Assembly: GCA_013216135.1 (NCBI GenBank)
Contig: JABSOS010000022.1
Coordinates: 1-48,343, forward strand
Length of the DNA stretch: 48,343 nucleotides
Direction: 5' to 3'
From: Candidatus Caenarcanales bacterium
Lineage (GTDB): Bacteria > Cyanobacteriota > Vampirovibrionia > LMEP-6097
The position numbers were made by a program, and so were the translations under genes. Under the pieces are notes generated by a model. That model was not told where the DNA came from. It ran no database searches and saw nothing but the letters and a program-made list of their open reading frames with translations. Shown here in pieces: positions 16,554 to 24,397 of this stretch. Position 1 is the first letter of the stretch. Every line of letters starts with the position of its first letter.

Positions 16554-17723
16554 CTATGAAATAGAACTTGAATGTTTGGGATTTTCTAAAGATTCCAGAG
16601 GCGGGACTCTGAAACCCTTTTCAGTTATTATTCCACTAATTAAGTGATTAGGTGTTACATCGAAGCCAGGATTAGTATATTTGACCTCAATTGCAGATTT
16701 AAAGTCATTAGATTCTGAGCTGGAATCTTTTATAAAAGTACAAGCACTTCCATTTATATGACTTAACTCATTTGAGTCACGGTACTCGATAGGAATTTCA
16801 GAACCATCTTTAATATTAAAATCTATAGTCGATTCTGGAGCGATTACGTAGAAAGGAATTTTATGATAATTGGCAAGAATCGCGAGTTGATAAGTCCCGA
16901 TTTTATTTGCAACATCACCATTTGCTGCAATTCTGTCAGAGCCTACGACAATAGCATCAATACTTCCATTTGCCATAAGGAAACCTGACATTGTGTCAGC
17001 GTTCATAGTTACAGGGATTCCTTCTTGAGCTAATTCCCAAACCGTTAAACGTGAACCTTGTTGACGAGGGCGAGTTTCATCAGAGTAAACCATATTAATT
17101 AAAGAGTCTCTATGAAGACTTCTAATGACTCCTAAGGCTGTGCCATAACCACCTGTAGCAAGTGCACCAGCGTTGCAGTGGGTAAGAATATTTAATGGCT
17201 TAGTAGAGCCTAAAGTTCTCTTTATTTCCTCTGCACCGAAATCCCCCATTTTTTTACATCTATCTAAATCATCTTCTTGAATCCAGATAGCTTTCTTTAA
17301 AAGCTTTTCATATAAATCTTTATTTGAAAGCTTTGTTGAGACAGCATCTTCAATTTCTTGATTCATTAACTTTAATGCCCAAGCAAGGTTAACAGCTGTA
17401 GGTCTAGTAGCATTCAGTGTGATACTGACTTCTTTAAGGTAATCTAAAAGCTCCTCTGAGACTTGATTGTCATTTGTTTTATAATCTTCAGCCTTAAAAA
17501 AGTTTTGTAAAGCAAGCACTAAGCCATAAGCGGCAGAGATTCCTATTAGTGGAGCGCCTCTTACCAGCATATTTTTAATAGCATCAGCCATTTCTTGATA
17601 CTTTGTGATTTTTACCCATTCAAGTTTATATGGAAGTTTAGTTTGATCAATAATTTCACAGCGATTTTCTTCGATGTTCCATTTAATAGGGATAATTTCA
17701 GTTATATTACTGTTGCTGTGCAT
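16554..17723 (-). CDS. mtnA: methylthioribose-1-phosphate isomerase MtnA
   Basis: MtnA isomerises 5-methylthioribose-1-phosphate to the ribulose form in methionine salvage. The 389-aa protein shows VRGAPLIGISAAYG, THCNAGALATGGYGTALG (catalytic Cys), ETRPRQQGSRLTVWEL and VGSDRIAANGDVANKIGTY (catalytic Asp). An eIF2B-alpha-like paralogue is an alternative, but the Cys/Asp motifs favour MtnA. Two in-frame ATGs exist (17729 and 17723). The second is chosen because TACAAT ends 7 nt before it, as at many other starts in this window. It is somewhat long (family about 345-360 aa), with a charged insertion near 255-285. Confidence 0.92.
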   Translation of the reverse strand: MHSNSNITEIIPIKWNIEENRCEIIDQTKLPYKLEWVKITKYQEMADAIKNMLVRGAPLIGISAAYGLVLALQNFFKAEDYKTNDNQVSEELLDYLKEVSITLNATRPTAVNLAWALKLMNQEIEDAVSTKLSNKDLYEKLLKKAIWIQEDDLDRCKKMGDFGAEEIKRTLGSTKPLNILTHCNAGALATGGYGTALGVIRSLHRDSLINMVYSDETRPRQQGSRLTVWELAQEGIPVTMNADTMSGFLMANGSIDAIVVGSDRIAANGDVANKIGTYQLAILANYHKIPFYVIAPESTIDFNIKDGSEIPIEYRDSNELSHINGSACTFIKDSSSESNDFKSAIEVKYTNPGFDVTPNHLISGIITEKGFRVPPLESLENPKHSSSIS

Positions 17724-17730
17724 GAGCATT

Positions 17731-17736
17731 ATTGTA
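17731..17736 (-). promoter_or_regulatory. -10 box of mtnA
   Basis: Minus-strand TACAAT ends 7 nt before the ATG at 17723, predicting a leaderless mRNA and arguing for the second of two in-frame ATGs. Confidence 0.5.
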
Positions 17737-17765
17737 GCTTAAGCCAGTGCTAAAATTATTAGTAA

Positions 17766-18170
17766 ATGTACCTAAGAGTTTTAGCATTAATTTTAATCAG
17801 TATTTTTTCTTTTAGTGCGCCAGCTATAGCTGGGCTTCCTAAATACATACTTAAATTTGATAATATAGTCCAGAAAAGAAAAGCCATGGCGCCACTTTTA
17901 AAAGATTGGGAGTTCTACCTAAAAGATCACAGTGAAATTCTTTATAATAAGCCCACTCATAAATTCAAAAATGATCAATTCTGTCGCTTTAGCTTCGATT
18001 TAGATGAAAAGAAAAACATTGATAAACAAAGTATAAAAATGCTTGATAGTAAAGGGAATTATGCTTTTAATTTAGGGGCTTTAGATTTTTTGCAGAATAC
18101 TGCTTTTCACTTTAGAAAAGGCAATGAAGAGAGTCCTGTAACGGTTGATATGCGCTACCAGTCGTATTAA
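17766..18170 (+). CDS. small exported protein with a TonB C-terminal-like segment
   Basis: The 134-aa product has a clear signal peptide (hydrophobic residues 5-20, cleavage after about APAIA). The mature part ends in a pattern like the TonB C-terminal fold: a D-E-K-K-N strand, IKMLDSKGNYAFNLGALDFL (compare the TonB pattern V-x-x-S-S-G-x-x-x-x-D-x-A-A-L), then an F-H-F strand and VTVDMRYQ. No proline-rich linker or membrane anchor remains, so it would not act as a standard TonB. The likeness is by eye only. Extended -10 element TGCTAAAAT lies 9 nt upstream of the ATG. It converges on the DnaJ-like gene with a 4-nt overlap. Confidence 0.55.
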   Translation: MYLRVLALILISIFSFSAPAIAGLPKYILKFDNIVQKRKAMAPLLKDWEFYLKDHSEILYNKPTHKFKNDQFCRFSFDLDEKKNIDKQSIKMLDSKGNYAFNLGALDFLQNTAFHFRKGNEESPVTVDMRYQSY

Positions 18171-19315
18171 AGTTCATTGACGCGCTGAATAGCTTTGTAA
18201 TGCTGAAGCTCTTCAAAGCTGTAGTGATCTTTAATCTTAATTTCAGTATGAACATAGTGATCACCCTGAACTTTAGTTTTAGGGTTAGGTAAGCCTCGAT
18301 TACGTAGTCTTAGAATCTTTCCATTTTGAGTTTGTGGAGGTATTACTATTTCTACTTTAGAACCTAAGGTTATAACTTCTTTTTCTGAACCTAAAATAGC
18401 TTCATATGGTTCTAACTGTAAAGTGCTATGAACATCGTCGTCCTCTAAGCGGAAAATAGAATGTTCTTTAATTTTGATTTTTAAGAAGAGATCACCATTG
18501 TCACCACCATTCTTTCCGACTTTACCTTCACCTGCTATCTTGATTTTATTACCATCCCTAACTCCAGCAGGAATCATTACTTCAAGTCTTCTTAAACCCT
18601 GTCCAGTACTGCTAATTTCAAGCTTCCTAGTGCAGCCATGGTAAGCATCCTCCAAGTCTAGTTCTATAGATAGTTCGTAATCATCACCTCTACTAGTTTT
18701 TGTTGATGCTTTGGTCTCACCTCCGAAGAACATATTGAAGAAATCAGAGAAGTTATTGTCTTTATTAGCTTTGCTACCAGAGGATTGTTTAGATTGCCCT
18801 TGGCTAGAAGTGGTGTTTTTCTTAGCGTTTGAATATTGTTTTTGTTGATATGAACGTTGATTTGAATCATTACTTGCGTGATCTTTTTGATTAGTATATG
18901 TTTCTTGACGTTCACGCGCTTTCTGTGATTCTTGTTTATAGTAATCGTAAGCATTTGAGTTATTCTTTTGCTTATCTTGTGTTTGTTGTTTATTTTGTTG
19001 TTGTGATGAATAATTTGATTGGTAGGAAGAATTAGATGAGCTAGACCCAAAGCCACCTGATTTAAATGAACTCTGACCTGAGTTTTTATGACTACGGTAG
19101 AGCGTGTCATACTTTGCTCTTCTATCTTTATCTTTTAAAACTTCGTAAGCTTCTTGGATTTCTTTAAACTTTTCTTCTGAGCCACCATCACTATCTGGGT
19201 GATATTTTTTAGCTAATTGTTTATAGGCCTTCTTAATAGCACTATCTGTTGCTCCGACGCCAATATTCAGGCTCTTATAGTAATCTTTGAAGTCCATGTT
19301 AAGGTCTATCATCAC
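18167..19315 (-). CDS. DnaJ/CbpA-like co-chaperone with a Gln/Asn/Ser-rich linker
   Basis: The 382-aa protein has an N-terminal J-domain (about 7-72; YKQLAKKYHPDSDGG with the HPD triad at 39-41) that would stimulate DnaK, and a C-terminal substrate-binding region (about 200-370; DLEDAYHGCTRKLEI, RLEVMIPAGVRDGNKIKIAGEG, LRNRGLPNPK). There is no zinc-finger domain, so it resembles CbpA rather than DnaJ. The usual Gly/Phe linker is replaced by about 110 residues dominated by Gln, Asn, Ser, Lys and Tyr (about 78-190), a prion-like composition. The start overlaps the end of the rRNA methyltransferase gene by 4 nt, indicating translational coupling in the PBP1A operon. Confidence 0.88.
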   Translation of the reverse strand: MMIDLNMDFKDYYKSLNIGVGATDSAIKKAYKQLAKKYHPDSDGGSEEKFKEIQEAYEVLKDKDRRAKYDTLYRSHKNSGQSSFKSGGFGSSSSNSSYQSNYSSQQQNKQQTQDKQKNNSNAYDYYKQESQKARERQETYTNQKDHASNDSNQRSYQQKQYSNAKKNTTSSQGQSKQSSGSKANKDNNFSDFFNMFFGGETKASTKTSRGDDYELSIELDLEDAYHGCTRKLEISSTGQGLRRLEVMIPAGVRDGNKIKIAGEGKVGKNGGDNGDLFLKIKIKEHSIFRLEDDDVHSTLQLEPYEAILGSEKEVITLGSKVEIVIPPQTQNGKILRLRNRGLPNPKTKVQGDHYVHTEIKIKDHYSFEELQHYKAIQRVNEL

Positions 19316-20052
19316 TTAGATCTTTGCTGCTGGTACACACTACTAAGTATTATGCCCGTTGCAACCGAAACATTTAAACTATTAAATAAACAAGGTATAT
19401 GAATCATGAAATCACAGGCTTTTTTAATGCTTGGACCTAATCCTTTACCCTCATTTCCTAAAAGTATTACTGATTTTTTATCAAAATCTACTTTTTGGAT
19501 CTCTTCACTATTTTCTGACTCTACCTCAGTTCCATATAACCAGTAGCCATTTTCTTTAAGCTTTTTTAGGCAAGTGCTGATATTACCGACACGTATTACA
19601 TTGGTTTTAAATATTGCGCCTGCACTTGATCTGACAACTGTATCAGTAACTGAACTGGTATTACGGTTGCTAATAATCACTCCATTTAAACCAAATGCAT
19701 GAACAGAGCGTATCATCGCACCTAAATTATGAGGATCTTCGATATTTACTGCAAATAGATAGCTTGCATCTTTTTCTTGTTCATAGAGAAACTTTTCTTC
19801 TTTGATATCAATTGGGGCGATTTCTGCGATAACTGATTTATTTAATTCGTTATCACCGACTATTTTATTAAGTTCTCTCTTCTCGACTTTATTTAGAGGT
19901 ATTTTCTTTTTTCTGGCGAGTTCTTCTATTTCTTTAACGCGGTTATTTATAGTTTTAGTAATCCAAATTTTGGCTATAGAGCCTCCAGATTGAAGGTACT
20001 CAAGAACTAATTTTGCACCAAAAATTTTATTCTGCTTACTCATATTCATCAA
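19312..20052 (-). CDS. SpoU/TrmH-family RNA 2'-O-ribose methyltransferase (RlmB-like)
   Basis: The 246-aa protein has an N-terminal substrate-binding domain (KIFGAKLVLEYL) and a C-terminal SPOUT knot with the three family motifs: NIEDPHNLGAMIRS (103-116), ILLGNEGKGLG (near 193-203) and IPCLFNSLNVSVATGI (near 213-228). The third motif lacks the usual Gly after IP. RlmB methylates G2251 of 23S rRNA; assignment to that exact site is an inference from domain layout. It overlaps the end of the PBP1A gene by 17 nt and the start of the DnaJ-like gene by 4 nt. Confidence 0.88.
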   Translation of the reverse strand: MMNMSKQNKIFGAKLVLEYLQSGGSIAKIWITKTINNRVKEIEELARKKKIPLNKVEKRELNKIVGDNELNKSVIAEIAPIDIKEEKFLYEQEKDASYLFAVNIEDPHNLGAMIRSVHAFGLNGVIISNRNTSSVTDTVVRSSAGAIFKTNVIRVGNISTCLKKLKENGYWLYGTEVESENSEEIQKVDFDKKSVILLGNEGKGLGPSIKKACDFMIHIPCLFNSLNVSVATGIILSSVYQQQRSK

Positions 20053-22234
20053 ATATACTAAAGACTTTTTCGCGTTCCTGGTTTTTCACCTCATAGTCTT
20101 TATCATCTTTTTCTTTTTTCTTTTTAGATTTAGGCTTATTGGACTCTACAGCTTTTTTGATCATTTTGATCTTTTCATCTTCTTCTGAGATTTTTCTATT
20201 CTTAATACTAAAGAAACCATTTTTTTGTTTATGTTCATCTCTAGTTTTAATTTCTGCTACATCAGGAATCGGAGCATAGCGCTTCGGCTCAGTTCCTGGG
20301 ATAAATCTTTGAAGGACTGGGTTCGGAGTATAATCCGTTGCAAGTAATCCTGTTAATGGGTCAATTTTTACCGTTTTATAGTGATTGGTAAATAAGAAGG
20401 CATTTGCTGGCTGAGGGTTTGCTTTATAGTAAGCAGTCATGTATTCACGCCATATCCAGGCTGGAGTGCTTCCTCCAGTAGCGTAACGTGAAAGAACTTC
20501 TTTATTATTTTCATTACCCGCCCAAACTGTAGTTACAGTATCTGGAGTAAAACCAGTAAACCAGATATCTCTACTACCATCTGCTGTTCCAGTTTTACCA
20601 GCAATCTCTCTACCAGGAAGTTTTGCGTAAGCTCCTGTTCCGTAATTAACTACGTCTTTCATTATTTCTACTAATTGACCGACATGCCTTTGAGAAAGAG
20701 CTTCATGAGGAATAGGTTCATTTTGCTCTAAAGTTCTGCCATTAATATCTACTATTTTTCTAATTAAAATAGGCTCAATTCTAACTCCACCACGAGCAAG
20801 TGTAGAGTAAGCCCCAGCAACTTCTAATGGAGCAAAGGCTTGTGAACCTAATGCTAGAGATAGAATTGGCATCATGTTACTCTTTAGACCTGCTTGATGA
20901 GCAGTTTTAATAATGTTCTTAACACCTGTTTTCATAGCAACTTTAATTGCTGGTATGTTTCTTGAAAAGATTAATGCAGCTCTAGCTGTGATCGGTCCAT
21001 GGAACTCTAAATCAAAGTTTTGAGGCGACCAAATCATGCTCTCTGATGAAGGGTCATCAAGGATTAGAGGTTCATCTTTGATGATAGAACCTGGATCGAT
21101 AACACCTTGCATAAAAGCTGTAAGGTAAACAAAAGGCTTAAAGCCACTTCCTAAAGTATGTGGGTTAGTAGCACGGTTATATTGATAATCCCAGAAATTG
21201 CCAACGCCACCTACAAGTGCTCTTATCTGAGCGGTTTCTACATCGATACTTACTAAAGCTCCTTGGTTAATTCCAGCGGCAGCGTTTTTTACACCGAGGT
21301 TTAGGTACTTTTTCGCTTCTCTTTGAGCATCAGGGTCTAGAGAGGTATAAACTTTTAAACCAGTGGTTTTTAATTGATTACGGGTAAACCTTTTATTTAA
21401 TTCATGCTCTACATAACTAAAGAAGTAAGGAAATTTAGAAAAGTTACCTTTAGATTTATTAAATTTAAGTGCTTTTAAATCTGCATTTGTATACTCTTCT
21501 TTAGATATATAACCAAGCTCTAACATCCTGTCTAGGACATATTGTTGTCTAACTTGGGCTTTTTCTAGATTCGCCGAAAGGTAACTAGGTGCAGTAAGTA
21601 AAGCTGCTAGGTAAGAAGATTCTAAAAGATTTAAATCAGCAGCGTGCTTACTAAAGTATCTTTGGGCTGCTCTTTCGATACCATAAGCTAAATTACCGAA
21701 GTAAACTTGGTTTAAATATATTTCAAGAATTTTTTCTTTGTCGTATTTATTTTCTACTTCAAAAGCGATTAATAATTCAATAATCTTTCTTTTTATAGTT
21801 CTTTTATATCTTTCATCTTCTTTGATGAAAAGGTTTTTAACCATTTGTTGAGTGAGAGTACTTCCACCCTGAACAATTTTTCCAGCTTTAATATTTTTAA
21901 TAAGTGCTCTTAGAAAACCTTGGAAACTAAAACCAGAGTGTCTAAAGAATTGGTTATCTTCAGCAGCTAAAAGAGCTTTTTTAGCATAGTCTGAAATCTG
22001 CTCTAGCTGAACTACTTGTCTATCTTCTTTACCTTGAAGTACACCCACGAAGTTATTTTCGTGGTCATAAATCTCGATGCTACCTATGGGTTGGTAGTCT
22101 TCTAATATAGATAAAGAAGGGGCACCAAGAAATTTATTTATGATAGGTAAAGAAGCCTTAAATAAAAATGGCGAAGCTATTATTAAAAGTAAAATAGCAA
22201 TTATTATTTTGTTACTGATAAGTTTCTTCAACAC
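20036..22234 (-). CDS. class A penicillin-binding protein (PBP1A-type)
   Basis: This is a bifunctional peptidoglycan synthase anchored by one N-terminal transmembrane helix (about 8-25). The 732-aa protein has a GT51 domain (catalytic Glu in AAEDNQFFRH, 90-99; GGSTLTQQ 123-130) and a transpeptidase domain with SGFK (363-366), SRN (424-426) and KTGT (547-550), so both active sites look intact. The C-terminal tail (about 680-732) is highly charged and lysine-rich. The start is GTG; TATACT ends 8 nt upstream, predicting a leaderless transcript. The rRNA methyltransferase and DnaJ-like genes follow with overlaps, forming a three-gene operon. Confidence 0.93.
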   Translation of the reverse strand: MLKKLISNKIIIAILLLIIASPFLFKASLPIINKFLGAPSLSILEDYQPIGSIEIYDHENNFVGVLQGKEDRQVVQLEQISDYAKKALLAAEDNQFFRHSGFSFQGFLRALIKNIKAGKIVQGGSTLTQQMVKNLFIKEDERYKRTIKRKIIELLIAFEVENKYDKEKILEIYLNQVYFGNLAYGIERAAQRYFSKHAADLNLLESSYLAALLTAPSYLSANLEKAQVRQQYVLDRMLELGYISKEEYTNADLKALKFNKSKGNFSKFPYFFSYVEHELNKRFTRNQLKTTGLKVYTSLDPDAQREAKKYLNLGVKNAAAGINQGALVSIDVETAQIRALVGGVGNFWDYQYNRATNPHTLGSGFKPFVYLTAFMQGVIDPGSIIKDEPLILDDPSSESMIWSPQNFDLEFHGPITARAALIFSRNIPAIKVAMKTGVKNIIKTAHQAGLKSNMMPILSLALGSQAFAPLEVAGAYSTLARGGVRIEPILIRKIVDINGRTLEQNEPIPHEALSQRHVGQLVEIMKDVVNYGTGAYAKLPGREIAGKTGTADGSRDIWFTGFTPDTVTTVWAGNENNKEVLSRYATGGSTPAWIWREYMTAYYKANPQPANAFLFTNHYKTVKIDPLTGLLATDYTPNPVLQRFIPGTEPKRYAPIPDVAEIKTRDEHKQKNGFFSIKNRKISEEDEKIKMIKKAVESNKPKSKKKKEKDDKDYEVKNQEREKVFSIFDEYE

Positions 22235-22242
22235 TAGATTAA

Positions 22243-22248
22243 AGTATA
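22243..22248 (-). promoter_or_regulatory. -10 box of the PBP1A operon
   Basis: Minus-strand TGC-TATACT (extended -10) ends 8 nt before the GTG start at 22234. No room remains for a leader. Confidence 0.5.
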
Positions 22249-22266
22249 GCAGGGTGGGTATTTTAA

Positions 22267-23343
22267 CTAAGATTTACTCGTTTTTTTTGCTGCTTCTTTT
22301 ATGAATTGATGCATGTGATTTAATGCTTCTTCACCTATACTTTTCTGGGGCATCATATTTTGATAGTCCCATAATATATCTTGCTTAGCATCTTGAATTT
22401 CTTCTTTTCTAGCTTCTGGGGTTTTAGATAGTAGCTCCTGTGTGTTTAAAATTCTTTCTTTTAAATTGTTGAATAAGTCTAAGAAAGGTTGCCTCCTTTC
22501 ATTATCAACACCATATCTGTCTAAATTAAGGCTTATAATTTTATTAGAAGAAGTATCTGAAATAGAGATGTCGGTATCTCCTTGTTTGGGGTTTCTTAAT
22601 TTTAGGATCTGATTTTCTCCACCAAGATGTAATGACTTAATGTGCTTATCATCAAAATCGTCATTGAGTTGGTAATTAATATTTGTGTAAGGTTCCTGAA
22701 AAACTATTTGTTCTATACGAGGTTTAATTATTTCTATTACTTTTTTGAAAAATGCTGTATCAAGGTCACTATCTTTAATACTTAGATCATTTTGAACATT
22801 ATAAAGTGGGGGAATGAACTGTATCTTTACATTTTCTAGTTCTCCATTTTCATTCTTTATTTTTCCTGTAATGAAAGAATCTAGCCTAGAATCTCTTATC
22901 ACGACTCTATTGATGCTTTCCATTTTGGAGAGAGTATTCAAAATTCTTTCCTTTGTTTCTGAAATATATTCTTTTTCAAGTGCTTTGTTTATTGGAATTA
23001 AGGCACCAAGTTTCATTAAAGCATTTCTAACAGATTTAGCGTAAGTATCAACTTGTTGAATATATTCTTTAGTTTGCCCTTTAAGCGGGTTAAATTTTTC
23101 GTGGATTTTATGAATTGCATCTTCCAACCCACCAGGCATTGGTATTTCTTGTTGCTTTAATTCATTTAAGCTAGGTACGGTAGTTTCCCCTTTAGGGTAC
23201 ATATTTGAAAGTGACTCTATTGTTTCTCTTGAAACGTTCTTTACTGTAGGCTTATTGGTACCTTGGTTTAGAATGATTTTTTTTGACAGTTCTAAAAGAT
23301 TTTGTGGGTTTAAAGATGCTAACTTAGTTGCCATAAGAGTCAT
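22267..23343 (-). CDS. unknown mixed alpha/beta protein
   Basis: The 358-aa product is not recognised. It is hydrophilic, with no signal peptide or membrane helix. Residues 85-150 look helical and may form a coiled coil. The middle (about 155-260) alternates short strands and loops (RVVIRDSRLDSFITGKIKNE; VKIQFIPPLYN), and the C-terminal 80 residues are again helical and charged. Two ATGs lie close together (23343 and 23334). The first is favoured because TTAAGT ends 7 nt before it. It is separated from PBP1A by 32 nt that contain the PBP1A promoter, so it may be transcribed alone. Confidence 0.55.
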   Translation of the reverse strand: MTLMATKLASLNPQNLLELSKKIILNQGTNKPTVKNVSRETIESLSNMYPKGETTVPSLNELKQQEIPMPGGLEDAIHKIHEKFNPLKGQTKEYIQQVDTYAKSVRNALMKLGALIPINKALEKEYISETKERILNTLSKMESINRVVIRDSRLDSFITGKIKNENGELENVKIQFIPPLYNVQNDLSIKDSDLDTAFFKKVIEIIKPRIEQIVFQEPYTNINYQLNDDFDDKHIKSLHLGGENQILKLRNPKQGDTDISISDTSSNKIISLNLDRYGVDNERRQPFLDLFNNLKERILNTQELLSKTPEARKEEIQDAKQDILWDYQNMMPQKSIGEEALNHMHQFIKEAAKKTSKS

Positions 23344-23350
23344 AAGTCTA

Positions 23351-23356
23351 ACTTAA
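23351..23356 (-). promoter_or_regulatory. -10 box of the unknown gene starting at 23343
   Basis: Minus-strand TTAAGT ends 7 nt before the ATG at 23343, the spacing seen at other predicted leaderless starts here. Confidence 0.35.
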
Positions 23357-23405
23357 AAGAATATCCACATGGCATGAAAATATTTTTATCTTAATAATTT
23401 CAATG

Positions 23406-24194
23406 TTAAAAATCTATCATCTTTTTATTTAAGATCAAAAAATCAGATTCTTTTATTCTGTGATTTTTTCCAATGTTAACCTCTCCTATCCTAAATCTAT
23501 AAAGATCTTCCACTTCATATCCGAGAACTTTACATGATTTGCGAATCTGTCTTTTATAACCTTGCTTGAGGATTATATTAAAAGAATTTTTACTTACTTG
23601 TTTTACTTTACAAGGCAAAGTCTTTACCTTATCCTCCTTTTTATCACGGCTAATAGTAACTCCAGCAGAGAGTTTTTTGATGAAGTCTTCTGTTAACTCT
23701 TTATTTACAGTTACTAGATACTCTTTTTCATGCTCAAAGCTTGGGTGCATTAGTTTTTGGCTGAGTTCACCATCGTTGCTTAAAAGAATTAAACCATGAG
23801 AATTTTTATCAAGTCTACCAATGTGAAACAGTCTTAGTAATGAACTATTTTTCTGTTGATACTCTTTTTCTAAATCAAGGAATTTTTTATTCTTACGAAG
23901 ATAAGTAATAATATTTCCTTTTATGTCTGTATTACAAGTGCATTCTATATCTACAGGTTTATTTAAAGCGATATAAATATTTTCAAAATTATCATTACTT
24001 TTATTTTCACTAAATATAAATGAATGAGTCTTCTCTGAACCTTTCTCTAGAACAGTAACTTCATTTCCTTCTTCTAGAATGTAACCTGGGTTTACCTTTT
24101 CATTATTGACTCTTACTAATTCATTAGTTATTAACTTATCTGCCTCGCGCCGCGAGCACAATCCTTTTTGGGCTAGAAATTTGTTTAATCTCAT
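23406..24194 (-). CDS. RsuA/RluB/RluF-family rRNA pseudouridine synthase
   Basis: The 262-aa enzyme isomerises a uridine in rRNA. An N-terminal S4 RNA-binding domain (RLNKFLAQKGLCSRREADK, 2-20) is followed by the catalytic domain with GRLDKNSHGLILLSNDG (126-142; catalytic Asp129), a HEKEYLVTV strand and the C-terminal QGYKRQIRKSCKVLGY motif. The family subgroup (RsuA, RluB, RluE or RluF) cannot be fixed by eye. The gene stands alone on the minus strand, divergent from the small RNA/prfB region. Confidence 0.9.
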   Translation of the reverse strand: MRLNKFLAQKGLCSRREADKLITNELVRVNNEKVNPGYILEEGNEVTVLEKGSEKTHSFIFSENKSNDNFENIYIALNKPVDIECTCNTDIKGNIITYLRKNKKFLDLEKEYQQKNSSLLRLFHIGRLDKNSHGLILLSNDGELSQKLMHPSFEHEKEYLVTVNKELTEDFIKKLSAGVTISRDKKEDKVKTLPCKVKQVSKNSFNIILKQGYKRQIRKSCKVLGYEVEDLYRFRIGEVNIGKNHRIKESDFLILNKKMIDF

Positions 24195-24214
24195 AAAATC
24201 AACTAGTAAAGCTA

Positions 24215-24241
24215 TAAAGTTTTAGGTTAGATTGCCGATAA
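24215..24241 (+). promoter_or_regulatory. perfect sigma-28 (FliA) promoter
   Basis: TAAAGTTT (24215-24222), an 11-nt spacer, and GCCGATAA (24234-24241) match the enterobacterial FliA consensus TAAAGTTT-N11-GCCGATAA at all 16 positions and in spacing. It points into a region with no coding frame that ends in a terminator, so it should drive a short RNA starting near 24247. Flagellar genes in the same window make an active FliA plausible. Confidence 0.88.
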
Positions 24242-24246
24242 CTAAT

Positions 24247-24346
24247 AGTGGGAAGGGGAGAAGTATAACGGTAAGTTCAAGGATAACATTACCGATTACG
24301 GATCTACAAAAAATCTTAGGTATGGGTTTCATATCTAAGATTTTTT
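24247..24346 (+). ncRNA. candidate FliA-dependent small RNA with GGA motifs (CsrA-titrating type)
   Basis: The RNA is about 100 nt, bounded by a perfect sigma-28 promoter and an intrinsic terminator. It has no ATG until the terminator loop and no plausible frame. Four GGA triplets occur within 52 nt (24251-24253, 24257-24259, 24281-24283, 24300-24302). One sits in the loop of a hairpin: CGGTAA (24269-24274) plus GTT (24275-24277) pair with AAC (24285-24287) plus TTACCG (24289-24294), leaving the 7-nt loop CAAGGAT. That loop matches the core CARGGAU of the CsrA selection consensus RUACARGGAUGU. Small RNAs with GGA in loops and single strands (CsrB, RsmY, RsmZ) sequester CsrA. The function is inferred; csrA is not in the window. 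Confidence 0.65.
24308..24346 (+). terminator. intrinsic terminator of the small RNA
   Basis: AAAAAATCTTAG (24308-24319) pairs perfectly with CTAAGATTTTTT (24335-24346). The pairing continues inwards (GTATG with CATAT, one G-T pair) to a 17-bp stem with a 5-nt loop. The stem ends in six T. Being symmetric, it could also stop transcription coming from the other side. Confidence 0.75.
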
Positions 24347-24381
24347 AGCATTATGATGGCAAGCTCCGAACTTCAATGGAG

Positions 24382-24390
24382 TGCTAAAAT
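24382..24390 (+). promoter_or_regulatory. extended -10 promoter of prfB
   Basis: TGC-TAAAAT (24382-24390) ends 7 nt before the ATG at 24398. It argues for the downstream of two in-frame ATGs and for a leaderless prfB mRNA. Confidence 0.5.
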
Positions 24391-24397
24391 GATCCAA

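Noticed and set aside
18664..19110. 148-aa open frame inside the DnaJ-like gene
   Set aside because: It is a shadow of the low-complexity Gln/Asn/Ser linker in another frame on the same strand.
24247..24300. tRNA-like T-loop string GTTCAA in the small RNA
   Set aside because: No acceptor stem, D-arm or anticodon arm can be drawn; the hairpin found has a GGA loop instead.
24389..24391. Alternative prfB start with GGAG 7 nt upstream
   Set aside because: The ATG overlaps the extended -10 box, and using 24398 places the frameshift TGA exactly at codon 26 as in E. coli RF2.
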